From the NCBI GenBank assembly GCA_034687125.1, contig JAQGBZ010000038.1:1-64000 (forward strand): a stretch of 64,000 bases of DNA, in the 5' to 3' direction. Below are positions 49,201-62,400 of the stretch, piece after piece. Made by a program: the position numbers and the translations under genes. The notes below the pieces were generated by a model. It had not been told where the DNA came from, did no database searches, and saw only the letters and a program-made list of their open reading frames with translations. How positions within the stretch are numbered: position 1 is the first letter of the stretch; each line of letters begins with the position of its first letter. The stretch is from Neelides folsomi (Eukaryota; Arthropoda; Collembola; Neelipleona; Neelidae).

Positions 49201-52200
49201 CAAATGTAATGCCTTGCCTTGCAAAATTGTATGTACTATAATAAATACCATTTGTGCTTTATTCTCTTTAATTGCATTCATGAACATTCTATTCAAAATA
49301 TTGTTGGTTTGACTTTTGCTCTTTTGTTGATCTTCGTTTCATCTCAACCAGCATTCATCTCCAATTAGTTCATAGTTTGCATAACCCGCATCAATTGCTC
49401 TTTTATAAAAGTTTTGAATTAAAATGTTTTACTAAGTTTTCTCCTTACACATGTTAGGTGGAAGTATAGTGTCATTAAGTAGTTTTAGACTTTTAGTACA
49501 ATAGTTAATGCAAATAATGAGTATCAACTTCTCACTAATTTCTCCTTTGTTACAAATAAAACATAACTACTACCTAGAATTAATGTTTCCGACTTATAAA
49601 TTACTACTCATTCTTACATTTTAGTATGAATAGTTTGCGTCTTGAATTAGTCATCTTTAGTACTTTCTTTATTTGCAAATTGTATAGTAATAAATATTTG
49701 AATAGGAATGATAAATAGAAATAAACATGTATTTAACTCATTCACATTCGTTAGTTATTTAGTAATTGTAGATACATAGTTGACTAAAATCCCAAATGTG
49801 ATAAACATTCTATAGTAGATATTCCAACATAATTTAATGATAATCGAGAATGAGAAATGAACAAAAAATAATTCAATTAACTTTCTTCCCATACTTCCTA
49901 GTATTTAATGATTTAATGAATAATAGAAAGTGTGATGTTTTATTTTTTGAAGCAGCAATTGGATTTAGGACCTGAAAAATTCCGCAAGAAGACTTGTTTG
50001 TCAGTCATCATCACAATACATTTTGTGGCTGTCATTGCATCGGCCTTTTATTCCAGTTTCAATTCCGATCTCGTGGTGAGCGTCGATATCAGTAGTCGAA
50101 TAGTTAATAATATATGGAATGATTCTGAGATGAGTCCTGGATATTTTCCTTCTGTAGCTTGTGAAGTTGGTGACTCAACTGGCATTTGCTCTGTGGGGAT
50201 TCCTCCTCTGTGCGACTTTCCTCTATGCCGGGAAACGAGTTTTGGGGATTCTCGGGCAAAGCGGAGGGCCGTCATCTAAAGAAGCTTCCTCGCTGACTAG
50301 CATGAACACAGAAAAAGGTTTAGTGATTTCCAATTCCGTTATAATCTCATTCTCTTTCTTGGTCCTTGAGGGAGGTAATAGGAAATCTTGTGAAGTATTG
50401 AACACAATTCCGTTCCTCTCTTTGAGCACAGGACTCGTTGGGTTGGGGCTGTTGGCTCCAGGACAAAATTTGGCTTCGTCTCTCACTGCTGCTTTGGCTC
50501 CAACGCTCCTCCAGGCCTCCACGCCCAAAATCAAAATCACAGATGAGAATGATCGAACAATTTCCGTCGCTTCTGACTCAAGCCGTCTGAATGACAATTG
50601 TGAGGCACAAAGGATCTTTTTCAAATTCTGAGCTTTCTCTAAACTTTCCTAATATCATTTGACCTCAAAAGCAAATCCATTGCATTAAACCATCGCTTGG
50701 CTCATATTTTCATAAGAGCTAATACATTTGTGATATTCCTTACATGTTCATCCCAAACGACTCTCGGCCAGACATGCTGGAATATCAATTTTCGATTATA
50801 CTACGTACAACCTACACTTTAGTTGAATAAGATTTGGGGCTTTATATTCCATATTTGAAAGTTCGGCTAGACATTTGTGCATTTTGTCAAAGTAAAATTC
50901 AATTTTGATTTTTTTGAGGACTCAATGTAAATGCCAAATTCTATCGTCTCAAACTCTCAAAGAAGCGATGTCATTCAATGGAATTGAATATTCATTGAAT
51001 ATTTCCACTTTTAATATTAAAAGTTCACTCCAAATAAATTATTTTTTAAAATGGACATTAACATAAAAAATTTATCCAAAATCTAAGAGTTTACATTTTA
51101 TTCATATTCATATACTTCATATATATTATATAATATTTAGTATTCACATTCAGTTAAATAAAATCTTTAACAAAATCTTTAACTACAAATATAACCACAT
51201 GATTAAATAAGGAATTTAAATACAATAATTATTCCATTCAAGTATTAATTGATTTGATTTGGTTTTGATTTGAAATTGAAAAAACTTTTCATTTCCTCAG
51301 GCAGGTTCATTTTCATTACTTTCTTAACTGAATGTATCCGAATGTAATTTAGGTGAGCCAACAAATGGAGGCGGAGGCAGCGGTCGCCCTTGCACTCCAA
51401 CCCCTGGGCCATCAAGTTGTAAATCTAGCAGTGCGGGAGGAGAAGGGCATCGTCCCCCGAGCCCCGTTCTTCCCAGGAGGAAAAGCACCGGAACTGCTCT
51501 CCGTCTCAACTCCCGCTCTTCAAGGAGATTGAGTCTGAACAAACAGGAAGGAGCCGTGATCGGCTCAGAGGAAACCACAAGGAAGAAGAGCTTGACATGG
51601 ACGGAGAAGGAAGGTCAAAACAAAGGAGAGAAAGGAGGAAAGTCGGAGAAAGAACCCAAGGGCTCGGAAATTACCCAAGGAATTGAAAATAATGGAAAGC
51701 GTCGTTCTTCTTCGCGAAAATCCTCTGAAACCACAGTGGCTCAACAGAGCGAATCTAATAATATTGATAGGTATACATATAACTATTTCATATCCCTATT
51801 ATTCAGAATCATCTTTAAATAATGAATTTAACACAAGTACATTAGATCTTTAACAGTGTTTCGTTCATAAGCAATTATTCCTGCAGCATGGTCATGAATA
51901 ATCAAATACAATTCAATCTAAAACTTATAAATTGAATCATGAAATGAATAAAAAATAAACATTTTTCAATTTATACAGAGCGATGGGAATTGGAAATGAA
52001 AGTTTGCTCAGCACGGGAGGACCTGATTTTACACTTCAATCAATTTTATCACATATTGCATATGTCAATCAAACTGCGCTCGACTATAGGCTTAGCAGAA
52101 AAATGTCAAGAAAGAATCAGGTATACTGTTTAACTGAACCGTTATACCTAGTTATCTAACTAGGTATAACGTTGTTACCTATATAAAATGAACACCTTTA

Positions 52201-52504
52201 ATATACCATTTTAATTAACCAATTACAGGTGCACAAGGTAATCAAATACACTTCAGTGACGGCAATTCTTGGAGTACTTTTATGTATTGGAGAATTGATC
52301 CGAATTATCGGTCCATTCGGGATTTTTGCTGCACGAGAGCCGCCAACACCTTGGCATTGGTTTGCTCTCCAAACCATTTGCAGACTCATTGAGTTTGCAA
52401 TGGGAGCAGTAATTGCCAACATTACGAAGCAGCCCGTGAATAGGCCCCACCATTACGCCTATTCCATTCGCCACAAACACCAACGTGAGTCGCTCTACCT
52501 CTAA
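46299..52504 (+). CDS. PRRT3/PRRT4-like seven-helix membrane protein (9 exons, 5' exons not found)
   Basis: Exons 46299-46527, 47225-47333, 48216-48317, 49956-50075, 50158-50317, 50432-50599, 51353-51770, 51979-52120 and 52229-52504 join in phase. Seven hydrophobic segments are visible: WGFHLHAYGFGCLFFFLAF, INSFLCLLGVSRAAGLFI, GFPCLISSFSLIQIAFLQL, a fourth after KKTC, QLAFALWGFLLCATFLYAG, one before GELIRIIGPFGIF, and ALQTICRLIEFAMGAVI. A Ser/Lys-rich loop of about 240 residues separates the fifth and sixth. Short patterns such as the W-G-x-H-x-Y start, S-R-A before a D-P-Y, and PCL-x-S-x-F-x-L-I-Q match what I recall of vertebrate proline-rich transmembrane proteins 3 and 4, whose function is poorly known. 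The first exon begins mid-codon, so an N-terminal ectodomain lies upstream. Near the 3' end a strong donor-like GTGAGT (52483) precedes the stop, so a longer isoform is possible. Confidence 0.65.
47421..48150. mobile_element. Inverted-repeat element with repeated CCACCTGA motif in PRRT-like intron
   Basis: The left part (about 47421-47540) has five copies of CCACCTGA or close variants. The right part (about 48000-48150) has six copies of the complement TCAGGTGG or variants such as ATGGTGGC. The outer ends are roughly complementary but degenerate, so the boundaries are approximate. The element lies between exons 2 and 3 of the gene model. No transposase frame was found. Confidence 0.7.
52140..52171. 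repeat. Perfect 15-bp-arm hairpin in PRRT-like last intron
   Basis: CGTTATACCTAGTTA is followed after two bases by its exact complement TAACTAGGTATAACG. It occupies about a third of the 108-bp intron 52121-52228. Confidence 0.8.
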
Positions 52505-52977
52505 TCAAAACAATTAATGATCATATATGAAATAAGTGTTTGGAGCTCCTTGAGCCTCTAGTTACTCACTAGGCCATGTCTTAAAGTTCAAAATAACGAT
52601 GCCAATGAAAAGTTAATTAAAGAACATAAATTAACAAATGAGTACCTTTTAATATTTAAATTATGTAGATCATCTGTGGGTATACTAGGTATATTATCTT
52701 CTGTGTATATAAATATTTTAGTTAATTAGAATGGCAACTTTATAGTTTATATCTACCAGACAGATATGTATGTTACGTAAATATATCTCCTGACTTTTTA
52801 CACGTAACTAGAGATTGTTAATACGTGTTATATCAATTTTCAATATTTGATGCTTTAATCTCATTTAAAAACCTCGATGAAAAACTGATAAACTACAAAA
52901 TGTTGTACTATACCATAAAAAAGTTGTAATTAATCATTAACATACATAAAGTTTGTTTTTCAAAATATAAAGTAAAA

Positions 52978-53023
52978 TGTGGTTAAATATTAGGTATAAA
53001 TATTTACCTAATATTTAACCACA
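52978..53023. repeat. Perfect 19-bp-arm hairpin
   Basis: TGTGGTTAAATATTAGGTA and its exact reverse complement are separated by eight bases. It lies about 470 bp after the PRRT-like stop codon and 60 bp before the next inverted-repeat element. Confidence 0.8.
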
Positions 53024-53084
53024 ATATAGGTATAATACCTAATCTCAATAAAAATGTACTGATGGTAAATTATTAGAATACATA

Positions 53085-53317
53085 CAGAGTGGCTCATTAA
53101 TTGATTGTTTTCTTTTAAATCTGTAATATCTTTTTTTATTCAATAACCGAATTTCATTTAATTTAGCAGGTATGTAGTAAATATATCAATTAATATGAAT
53201 ATAAAATTTAATTCGTCAATTGAGCACCATCAACTTCAATACACCTAACAATCATTAACTATCTCAGATTTATAATTGATTTTTTTAAAAAAAACAATCA
53301 ATTAATGGGCCACTCTG
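53085..53317. mobile_element. 233-bp mariner-like MITE flanked by TA
   Basis: The ends CAGAGTGGC(T/C)CATTAATTGA continue as inverted repeats for about 28 bp with one mismatch, and both are bordered by TA (53083-53084 and 53318-53319). The start CAGAGTGGCCCATTA is of the kind seen at Tc1/mariner-type termini. No transposase frame exists. Confidence 0.83.
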
Positions 53318-54151
53318 TATTACAAAATACTTATTTAAAATTTGAAATGATGATAAAATGATGGCATTAGCATCTCATTTCCCTAATTTATTTATAGGTT
53401 TAATATTTTTGACAATCCTTTGACTCACTCAATGTCAGGATAGTTATATTGACGATGAAATGTTATTACCTATCTACATAGTCTACATTACATATTGAAA
53501 ATTTATAGAGTATAATAAAAAGACCTGAATAATATAATTTTATCAATTACACTAGCTTATAAAAATTACCTAGATAGATATTAATGAAATAAGAAAATTA
53601 ATGAAAAGTGGAGGTGATTCCAATTGTTATGAAGTAAATTTTCATTGAATGTTCAATTATGTTTTTATTTGGTCGGAAGTTAAATAAACTGAAAAGCTAA
53701 ATTGAGTATTCGACCGCGATGAAAAAATAAATTGTAGAGAAATAAATATATAAGTAAGGTACAGTATGAATATTATTTCCATAAATCATCCTTCATAATT
53801 TCATTGAATTTCAAGCATTCAAACCAAATATTTAAATCAAATATAAAAAACATTATAAAGTAGCTCGAATTTTATACTATCGTATTTATTTATAAAAGTA
53901 TATTTAACAATATTCTCAGACAGTTTTCATTTTTCATATAAAAACAATAGTTAGACGATAGGAAAGTTTCAGGCTTCGATTTCAAAAAATGTTTTACAAA
54001 GTTTAAAAACAACTGATAATGATATCTTTATCGAGACTTTATATTATACATAATATAAACTAATATCTTCTATTCGATTAATTTAAAGAGAAAAAAACAA
54101 AAACATTTTACAAGAGAATAACATTGAAACGGATGAAGGAAATGACACGAA
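53318..54151. other. AT-rich spacer, 3' flank of DDX19
   Basis: No gene is seen. It should hold the 3' UTR of the minus-strand helicase gene. A minus-strand AATAAA (plus-strand TTTATT) lies near 53885, about 265 bp past the stop. Confidence 0.4.
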
Positions 54152-56382
54152 TTAATTTTCAATTTGTTCAAGTTCAGCGACGTTTTCGGCATCAAGCTTT
54201 CTAATAGGCTTTCCAAAATGCATTCTGATTTCTTCCAAAATTTCATAACTCTTATGACCATCAATGAGATTAATGGCAATTCCAGATTTACCGAATCTTC
54301 CAGTTCTTCCAATTCGATGCAAATAAGTTTCACAATCTGGTTTATGATTCAAATCCAATGGAAGATCAAAGTTAATGACAAGGGTAACTTGCTCAACATC
54401 AATTCCTAAAATAAAATTATCATGATGATAAGTTATGCATATACAGACTTAATTTTATGATCTTTATATTCATGAATTACACTAGTCCAGAAGTCATCAT
54501 ATCTTAAATATTTATTTGTTTTTCATATTATAAATACGTATTATAATTTAAAATGCTCACCACGAGCCATAACATTCGTCGTAATGAGAACTTTCTCAAA
54601 CCCTTCACGAAAGCGGTTTAAAACTGCAATCCTCTGCTCAACATTCAATTCACCCGAGAGAAGTGCCACGGCATGTCCATCTTGGCTCAATCTTCCTGCC
54701 AACCATCCTGCTGTTTTTCTCGTCTGTTGAATAATAAAGATCATTAAATGACTTAAATAATTCTTATTTAACAGCTCCAATTAACAAAAACAATTAACTT
54801 TCTAATTAGATTGAATGAAAAATTGTTTAAATAAGCCAACCTGACAAAATATCATGGCTTGTCCAATTGTAATGACCCCGTAGATGTTAGCAATTGCACG
54901 ATACTTTTCATCTTTGTCCCTACATTCAATATAGAATTGCTTGATGTTGTCTAAGCTTTCTTCTTCTCTTTTCAACTTCATAACTGTAGCGTCAGTGACA
55001 ATTCGCTCGGCGAATTTCATAACTTCGGCTTCATAAGTTGCTGAGAAAAGCATCAATTGACAGCCTGATGGAAGTTTCCTGCATTGAGTAAAATAACCAA
55101 TTGGATTTTATAAAGTTAATAATTCTTATCATTCAGAATTAATTGGTCAATATTTACTTGTGGATTCGAAGACTGGCATCTTGATATCCTTGAGTGGCGA
55201 TCATAATATCGGCTTCATCCAAGACGAAAGCTTTGAGTTTAGATAAGTCAAAGAACTTATGACGGAATGCCCAATCCATTACTTTTCCAGGAGTTCCAAT
55301 TACAATGTGTTCCTTAATTTTGGTTCCAACTTCAATATCTATAAAATAAAAATTATTTATTTAAAAAACAAAATTCATCTATTATTTAATCATCGACTTT
55401 TTGAAGATGCAAGTGGTTTTAATGAAATGTTATACAAAAATAAAGTTTTGAAATTAAATTTAAATTACGTTCGGTTCCTCGAACAGCAAATATGACAGTG
55501 ATTTCAGGACAGTACTTTCCCATTTGCTTTATAACTTCACCGGTTTGTAAAGCGAGTTCATAAGTTGGAGAGAGACACAAAATTTGCGGATAACTGAGAT
55601 TTGGATCAACTCGACTTAACATAGCCAAAACAAAGGCGGCTGTTTTACCCGTTCCTGATTGAGATTGTGCAATCAAATTTTGAGGCCTGAAAGTAAACGA
55701 GAATAAATAATAAACACAATCCATATCCGGACCAATTTCAATTTATTCCATTTTAGAAAACTTACGGATTGCTTAATAATATTGGAAGTGCTGATTCTTG
55801 AATTTTAGAAGGAGTATTGAATCCCATTGAATAAATTCCTTTGAGTAACTCAGGTCGCCTGCGAAGGAGAATAAATCATGAATTGCATATTTACATAATA
55901 ATTAATAATGATAATTAATATATTTTACAGATTAAGTTCTTCAAAGGAAGAAGCTGAATAAAGAGGTGACAGCGGATCCTTTTGCTTAATGTCTAAATGT
56001 GCATTTGAATCGAGTAATCCTTTTCGGATGATTTTTTGAAGAAGAGATTTTTCTGCAAGTGAAATTTCGTCGACTGGTTCATTTGATTCTGTCGTTCCAT
56101 CTGAGCCAGATGACAAGGCTGGTGCAGCAGGAGGAGCCGGACGTTGAAAATCACCCTGTCCCATTTCGGTGGCATTCTTTTGAATCGTCATTGATCCAAC
56201 CTAGAATTGCCAAAACATAGTTATATTAATTTAAAAGTAAAATATAATTATAAGTTATATAATTATTAGACAATACTTATATAATTTAAGTTTGTAATAA
56301 TTTGATAATTTCTGACCTTAGCTGTTATCGAATTCTCTTCTTCGTTCGCTGCATCAAGCCAATTTGTAACAGCGCTCGCCAT
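54152..56382 (-). CDS. DDX19: DDX19/Dbp5 DEAD-box RNA helicase, complete
   Basis: DDX19/Dbp5 strips export factors from mRNA at the cytoplasmic face of the nuclear pore, activated by Gle1 and Nup214; it also acts in translation termination. Exons 56382-56317, 56200-55929, 55858-55766, 55686-55469, 55338-55158, 55078-54841, 54723-54561 and 54405-54152 join in phase to 495 codons, giving 494 residues against about 480 in vertebrates. Motifs in order: Q motif [12 protein letters not shown], Walker [11 protein letters not shown] (150-159), Ia as PTYELALQ, Ib TPGK (232-235), DEAD (257-260), SAT (289-291), [16 protein letters not shown] (about 403-413) and HRIGRTGR (440-447). The PTYELALQ variant and [16 protein letters not shown] are characteristic of this subfamily. 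The N-terminal 110 residues are polar and Pro/Ala-rich, as in DDX19. The start ATG gives [10 protein letters not shown]. The gene is divergent from spermidine synthase, 1.45 kb away. Confidence 0.96.
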
Positions 56383-57835
56383 TTCAAAGTCTTATTGCAC
56401 AATCAAAAGTTTAATTATTATCCTCTTAATAAAAATTATAAATGATTGATATAAATGCTCGATTCATGAATAATCACATCTTTTGTCGTAAAGAACAATC
56501 ACACCAAAGGCACCATGCTACGCCAATTGCGCTGATAATTTCAAAAAAATTAAGGCATTTGGAAAATTTACCTTTTAAGCTTTTGACAATGCTCGAATAG
56601 TATCAAAATTTCACTTTAGATCAATATTTGTATAATTAAAGGATTTTTACAATCAAATGATTAATTAAATAAGAGAAATGGATAATTTGAGGATCCACGA
56701 GATGAAATTATGAAAATGAAATCACGAATTCATGAAATCGTCAACTAGGTCCAAGAAGAAGCCGAAAAGGCCGGTAAAGACTAATGCGAAATTATTATAT
56801 AGGGTATAGATGGCACTCGAACACTTGTATTTATATGACAATTTCTCTTTATTCCCCGATCCGAGCCAGAGCCCTACCGACAGAGACAGCCGTTCTTTTA
56901 TATGAAAAGCTTTGCATATCTCTTATATTTAAGTATTATTTCCTCATATATTTATCATATCTATGAAATATTTAAATATCCAAAATGTATACATTTAAGT
57001 AGGGAATATGAAAATGATAAGATTGTCCAGCCACAGTAAATGTTTTCAGAAAAGAAAAACTTGTTATAGTAGTTTAGTGAGTCTGTAAAAGTGAGAATAC
57101 CTAAATGTATTTCTAATAAATATAAAGCATGATTGTACGATGATCGCAATTGGATGCAATATACAATAGAGAAAAAGAACGAGATATTTATAATGGATTT
57201 GTTTGCGACGAAAAATTAAATTTATTTAGATGATGATAAGCCATCTCAAATGAACATGTGGTGGATTAGTTTTTAGTAACTGGCTCCCGAAGTCTCCTCA
57301 CGACGCCGATTAAATGATTAAATGATAATCATATGTGTATTGGACCCTTGTGCGCCGACACGAGACATTGACGTTCACGATCAAATTGGACTCTGTCTTG
57401 TCTTGTTGCCATTTCTGCTCAAGAGGGATTACTCGAAGGTTCGTAGTCAACGGGTTATCAAATGTCAAACCCATGTTTCTCATTTACACGTGGCAAACGG
57501 AGTAAACCTAGGCCTTTTTGGTTTCCCAACTCCTTGAACTCTCCCACTTTCTTTCAACCCGACCATAAATATAGTTTGAACACGGCAGTAGGGTTGGTAG
57601 GCTCATGTAGCGAGCTTACTCGACCCTCCTTAAATAGTCTTTAGTGAGGAAGAGTTTATTTTTGATAAAATCTAATCAATCATATATTTCATATCTCTCA
57701 CTGCTCAATTTATGCTCCTTCCATTTTTCTATTAAATATTCTCATCTAAATCGCCCTCCTCGTATTGGTGCTACTGGAGGAAATAAGTTAGTTTTCATTT
57801 TTGAAAGAGGAGTCATTTTTATAGAGGAAGGAAAG
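56383..57835. promoter_or_regulatory. Divergent intergenic region between DDX19 and spermidine synthase
   Basis: The start codons of the two genes face away from each other across 1.45 kb, so both promoters should be here. The part at 57280-57640 is GC-richer, with frames of 60-71 codons that look like chance or 5' UTR. No canonical TATA box was assigned. A shared promoter is possible, but the distance makes separate ones more likely. Confidence 0.4.
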
Positions 57836-59022
<1,187 letters not shown>

Positions 59023-59142
59023 TTTAAACTCACATTTTAACGTCAAATTATCATTGAAATTTTAATATTTTATTAAACATTAAATATAATAGACAAGTCA
59101 AGAAACCCTATTCAAATTCAAGTTCAAATGAATACGGAAACA

Positions 59143-59148
59143 AATAAA
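59143..59148 (+). terminator. Candidate polyadenylation signal of spermidine synthase
   Basis: A canonical AATAAA lies about 120 bp after the stop codon. The assignment is by position and consensus only; ATTAAA also occurs nearer the stop. Confidence 0.45.
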
Positions 59149-59210
59149 TTGATAATATACCTTTGTAATGCAATATCATGGACAAATGTACAAAATGATG
59201 TATCAAAATA

Positions 59211-59416
59211 CCTCAGACCTCGGCAGGGCTCACGGAAAGGCTCATGAGCTTCTTGGTGAGCCCACCTTTACGGCTCATCTCCCGCTCATCTCATGAGCCG
59301 GAGAGGAGCCCTTGATCGGCTCTCGATGGGCTCATGAGCCGGAGAGGAGCCCTCGATGGGCTCTTTTGAAAGAGATGAGTCGTGGCAAAGGCTCATGAGT
59401 CCGCCTAGGTCTGAAA
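59211..59416. mobile_element. Small palindromic element with GGCTCATGAGCC repeats
   Basis: The end (C/T)(C/T)TCAGACCT(C/A)GGC at 59211 is matched by its complement ending at 59416, with TA on both outer edges. Inside, GGCTCATGAGC and relatives such as CTCATGAGCCGGAGAGGAGCC recur several times; the core is itself a palindrome. The element is strongly GC-rich compared with its surroundings. No ORF is present. Confidence 0.75.
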
Positions 59417-62400
59417 TACCTAAATACAATATGTGTAAAAGATACACAATAAATTAAATGCCTATATTGTTAATTGTTAAATACTTTTATAGCTCTCTAA
59501 TTAGCTAAATAGGTATATTATTTATTAAGATTATCTTCGTTATACACTTTACTTAAAATTATAAAATTGTATGTAACCTATTACATACATATTTTATTAC
59601 AAGATGCCTTATTCTGTTAAAATACGTGCTATTTACATTGTAAATTATTTGTATATTTCATAATAACTTCCTGGATGGAGTTCCGCTACTTATTCCTAAT
59701 TAATATTTAGCAGGAACTTTAATGCATCGATATTAAACTTTAATGACAATAAAAAATGAACATGATGACGGTTTTCAATTTCAATTTTATTTACGCATTC
59801 TCTTTGTTTCAGTTTCATCGTACATATAAACTGCTCTCTGATGTTCGTCTCATTCTATTTAAATGTATATATTGTAAATATTCTAATATTTAAATAACAT
59901 GTGTAAGGTAATGTATTTAGTAGTATCTTTTCGGTTAAATTTTAGGATGAACATGTTTTAAAATGGTATTATAAGGTAAATATTTTTATATATAATTGCA
60001 TTTATAACCTATAATGCTATTATATAAAGTAATAATAATTACAAAGTCTTGAATTTAAATAGGCTAGCTCTCTTTTATACTTTTTCTCTCTCTCTTCAAA
60101 AGCTAATTCCTCCGATGTTTACATACATTTTATATTTCGGCAATTTGTAATAAGGTAGATATTGGACTTGGTTGATTAGCGTGAACTTGTTGTAATTTGC
60201 TTGTAGTAATTATCATCCTCCTATTCGCAATTTTTCTCATTCAAAATAAATCAACTTTTTCATCACACTACCAATCATAAATTTCATTCAGACTTCGTCG
60301 TCTACTTTTTTATATGAAAAAAATACATTTTGAACAATTAAAAAAACACAATTCGACCAATACAAAGTTCTCACGATATGAGAAAGAAGGCATTTACTTT
60401 TTCTTAAACTTTATCGGATTCGAGTAAGTACATCAGGCGCCCGCCATTTAAATAAAATTGCGAACGAGTTCAAATTAATTCCTTACCCTTACAATCAAAC
60501 GAGCTTGGAACTTCTTGTCAATAATTAATTCATTACAATTAAATTCAGACCAATTTTCACATTCTTTCTCATACCAGTTTGTACCATATGAAGAAAAGTT
60601 GAAAAAGCTGATTCCCGTCAGGTGTAACGAGAACGCCTCTGAATTCTCCTTCCTTTACAGTCATATCCAAGTTTTTTTTAGCTAATTACTCATTTAGATA
60701 ACATTAGTTCATTGTGAAGTTTTTCTTTAATTGTAGTTATCATATTTAATGAATTAATTATATAATGTCATCAATAGACTCCTCTTTTAATTTTCCCCCT
60801 ATATTATCAATTAATTATTTATATGTAAATTTTCATATCGAGATGTAAATTTTCTTACACTCGTCAGGATTCAGATACTTTCATTTACTTACTTTACTAG
60901 TTAAATATCTCTGTTATATTTAATATTTACTTTTTGTTGCATATTTTTATAATTAACGATTCATGTTTTTATATCATGGTATATATCTTAAGAATAAAAA
61001 TTATTAAATTAAAACAAAAGAACAACACGTTTACGCATACGATGAACAACAATCACATTAGATTTAACTTTTTATTTAAACATAATGTACTACATTTAAC
61101 GATTTCATTACACTATACCCTAGCCTAGCCTCATTATGTAATATACGTCCCTCTGAGTCCTCAGCCAGATTTAGGAATTAGGATACATCAGGAGTACAAA
61201 CAACAATGAAGTACCTCTAAAAATTCTTATGTATTTCATAAATCTTTATTACTCTACTAACTAACTATATAACAATTCACCGTTTAAACGTCGATGACTT
61301 AAAGTCAACGTTGTAATTAATCAATTTTTAAAGTTTATATTAATATAGATAGAATGTGTAAAGCACAAACTCCACAAACACAAATGATTGCTCAAATGTT
61401 TATGCTCAAATTGAGCAAAAAGGTGTTAAATAAAGTTAATCTTAATTATTTAAATGCTTTAGAACGTGATTTCAAATGAAACTATTAATTATGATTTAAG
61501 CAACTCGACTGTGCATATATTAACAACAAAGTTTCCTATCAATTAATTTAAGTAGACTATTTTAAAAAGTTCAATTGACTTGCTCATCTTTGGATCCACA
61601 ATCAATTCCCACATTTTAAACCAACTAATTAAATAGTTATATTACATACACAAAATTACCTAACTTTCTTAGCCCATTTTAACCTCTTACCATATAATCT
61701 TAACGAAATCCTTAAAAATATAAATTGTACAATGTTAAAGTAAGTGATGCCTATAAATATATGTAAATGCCTATTATGAAAACGTTATATTTATAATCAA
61801 TATAATAATGCATCGAAATCTCGTGAATAAATTAAAACAAATCTTAACTGATGTGAACCGGATTTGGTTTGTGAGTGGGGCTGTGAGGCAGATGAGTAAA
61901 AAATTAAATTATGGAGATTGATTAATAATTGATGTTCATTTAAAATCCCCATTCAAATGGGTGAGTACACAAACAAGGCAGCATCGTTTATTTTTAGGTA
62001 TTTTTATCCCTTCTTTAATTCAAACTTGATAAAATTATAAACATAAAGTAATGATTAAAGCAAAATATAAAACATCATCTTCATATTCATTATCAGTCGA
62101 GTCAATTTATACGAAATTATATCGATCTTGATAAAAATCCGAGTCAAATTAAAAACTAATTTAATGGAAGCAGTTATTTAAAATTTGATCTTAAGACAGT
62201 GACGGGAATGAGAAACTTTAATAATTAGTCTGCTTACGTAACATATACTATATATTATATGGGCTCTCTTAAAATTTTTTAATATTATAGAATACTTTTT
62301 TTTATATAATAACAATAACATCAAATTCTATCACATATGTAGTATCGTTAAAATTGGTTCAAGAGAACCACTGTTTGAAATTTTGAAGAGATATTGCTAA

